Assembly: GCA_018694455.1 (NCBI GenBank)
Contig: JABHNP010000192.1
Location: forward strand, 1-6,853
Reading direction: 5' to 3'
Source of the DNA: Planctomycetaceae bacterium
Lineage (GTDB): Bacteria > Planctomycetota > Planctomycetia > Pirellulales > UBA1268
Length of the DNA stretch: 6,853 nucleotides
Under the pieces are notes generated by a model. It had not been told where the DNA came from. It worked only from the letters and a program-made list of their open reading frames with translations, and did not search any database. A program made the position numbers and the translations under genes. Shown here piece by piece: positions 6,500 to 6,853 of the stretch (its first letter is position 1; every line of letters begins with the position of its first letter).

Positions 6500-6853
6500 T
6501 TATCCTAGAGTTGCAGCAGCCATGAGGTTTTGCTCAGTGGCTTCATCGTGAGAAAATTCACCAGTGACTCTCCCTTCATTCATGACAATAAATCTATCCG
6601 CGAGACCGAGTAATTCTGGCAATTCACTTGATGTCAAAACAACTGCCATACCCGCTTGACACAGACTATCAATAAGTGTGTACAAGTCTGCTTTTGCACC
6701 AACGTCGATCCCACGTGTTGGGTCATCCAACAGAAGCACCTTAGGCTTTGTAAGCAACCATCGAGAAATGATACATTTTTGCTGATTTCCACCCGACAGC
6801 TGAGTTATCCTAGCTGCCTGAGAAGAAGTTTTAATACCTATTTGGTTGACTGC
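6500..6853 (-). CDS. Sugar ABC transporter ATP-binding protein, C-terminal fragment (CUT2 type)
   Basis: Last 117 codons of an ATPase of the RbsA/MglA/XylG type, which powers uptake of ribose, xylose, galactose or similar sugars at the inner membrane. Most of the gene lies beyond the window edge, so the sugar cannot be named. Visible parts belong to the second nucleotide-binding domain: ABC signature LSGGNQQK at fragment residues 19-26, Walker B VLLLDDP at 39-45, D-loop GIDVG at 48-52, and the SSELPELLG segment at 75-83 that is typical of this family. The Walker B end has Asp (D44) where the catalytic Glu is usual. The second half of these duplicated ATPases is generally the degenerate half, so this need not mean an inactive transporter. 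The gene converges on the E1-like gene with 8 bp between stops, and no hairpin terminator is seen there. Confidence 0.93.
   Translation of the reverse strand, partial: AVNQIGIKTSSQAARITQLSGGNQQKCIISRWLLTKPKVLLLDDPTRGIDVGAKADLYTLIDSLCQAGMAVVLTSSELPELLGLADRFIVMNEGRVTGEFSHDEATEQNLMAAATLG

Noticed and set aside
6485..6510. Bidirectional terminator between the convergent E1-like and ABC genes
   Set aside because: Only 8 bp separate the stops, and I see no GC-rich hairpin with a T tract on either strand.

Overview
The window looks like a piece of a bacterial chromosome, most likely from the Planctomycetota or a close PVC-group relative. The main clue is the leucyl-tRNA synthetase. From memory of the family, its N-terminus, an insertion of about 35 residues before the zinc-domain region, and a long segment before KMSKS all look like planctomycete LeuRS. 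The adenylating enzyme and the small GH2-like protein also fit planctomycete families. This taxonomic call is inference and no search was run. Base composition looks balanced, and nothing points to a plasmid, phage, insertion sequence or CRISPR array.

Layout. Positions 1-2582 (minus strand) hold leuS, open for 860 codons from its ATG and cut at its 3' end by the window edge. Positions 2583-2746 are probably the control region between leuS and a divergent plus-strand operon. The operon has three genes. The first is a stand-alone acyl-ACP/acyl-CoA synthetase-like ANL enzyme (2747-4408). The second is a short GH2-like protein that appears to lack catalytic residues (4383-5414, overlapping the first by 26 bp). 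The third is a ThiF/MoeB/HesA E1-like adenylyltransferase with an extra C-terminal domain (5427-6491, 12 bp after the second). The convergent minus-strand gene at 6500-6853 is the last 117 codons of a CUT2-type (ribose/xylose/galactose) sugar ABC transporter ATPase, cut at its 5' side by the window edge.

How the genes may work together. leuS is housekeeping and the ABC gene belongs to a separate transport locus. The operon is the unusual part: two unrelated carboxylate-adenylating enzymes (ANL and E1 superfamilies) flank a probable GH2 pseudoenzyme. Overlap and close spacing suggest co-expression. No carrier protein, PlsC-type acyltransferase, ubiquitin-like protein or sulfur carrier is encoded in the window, so substrates and a shared pathway remain unknown.
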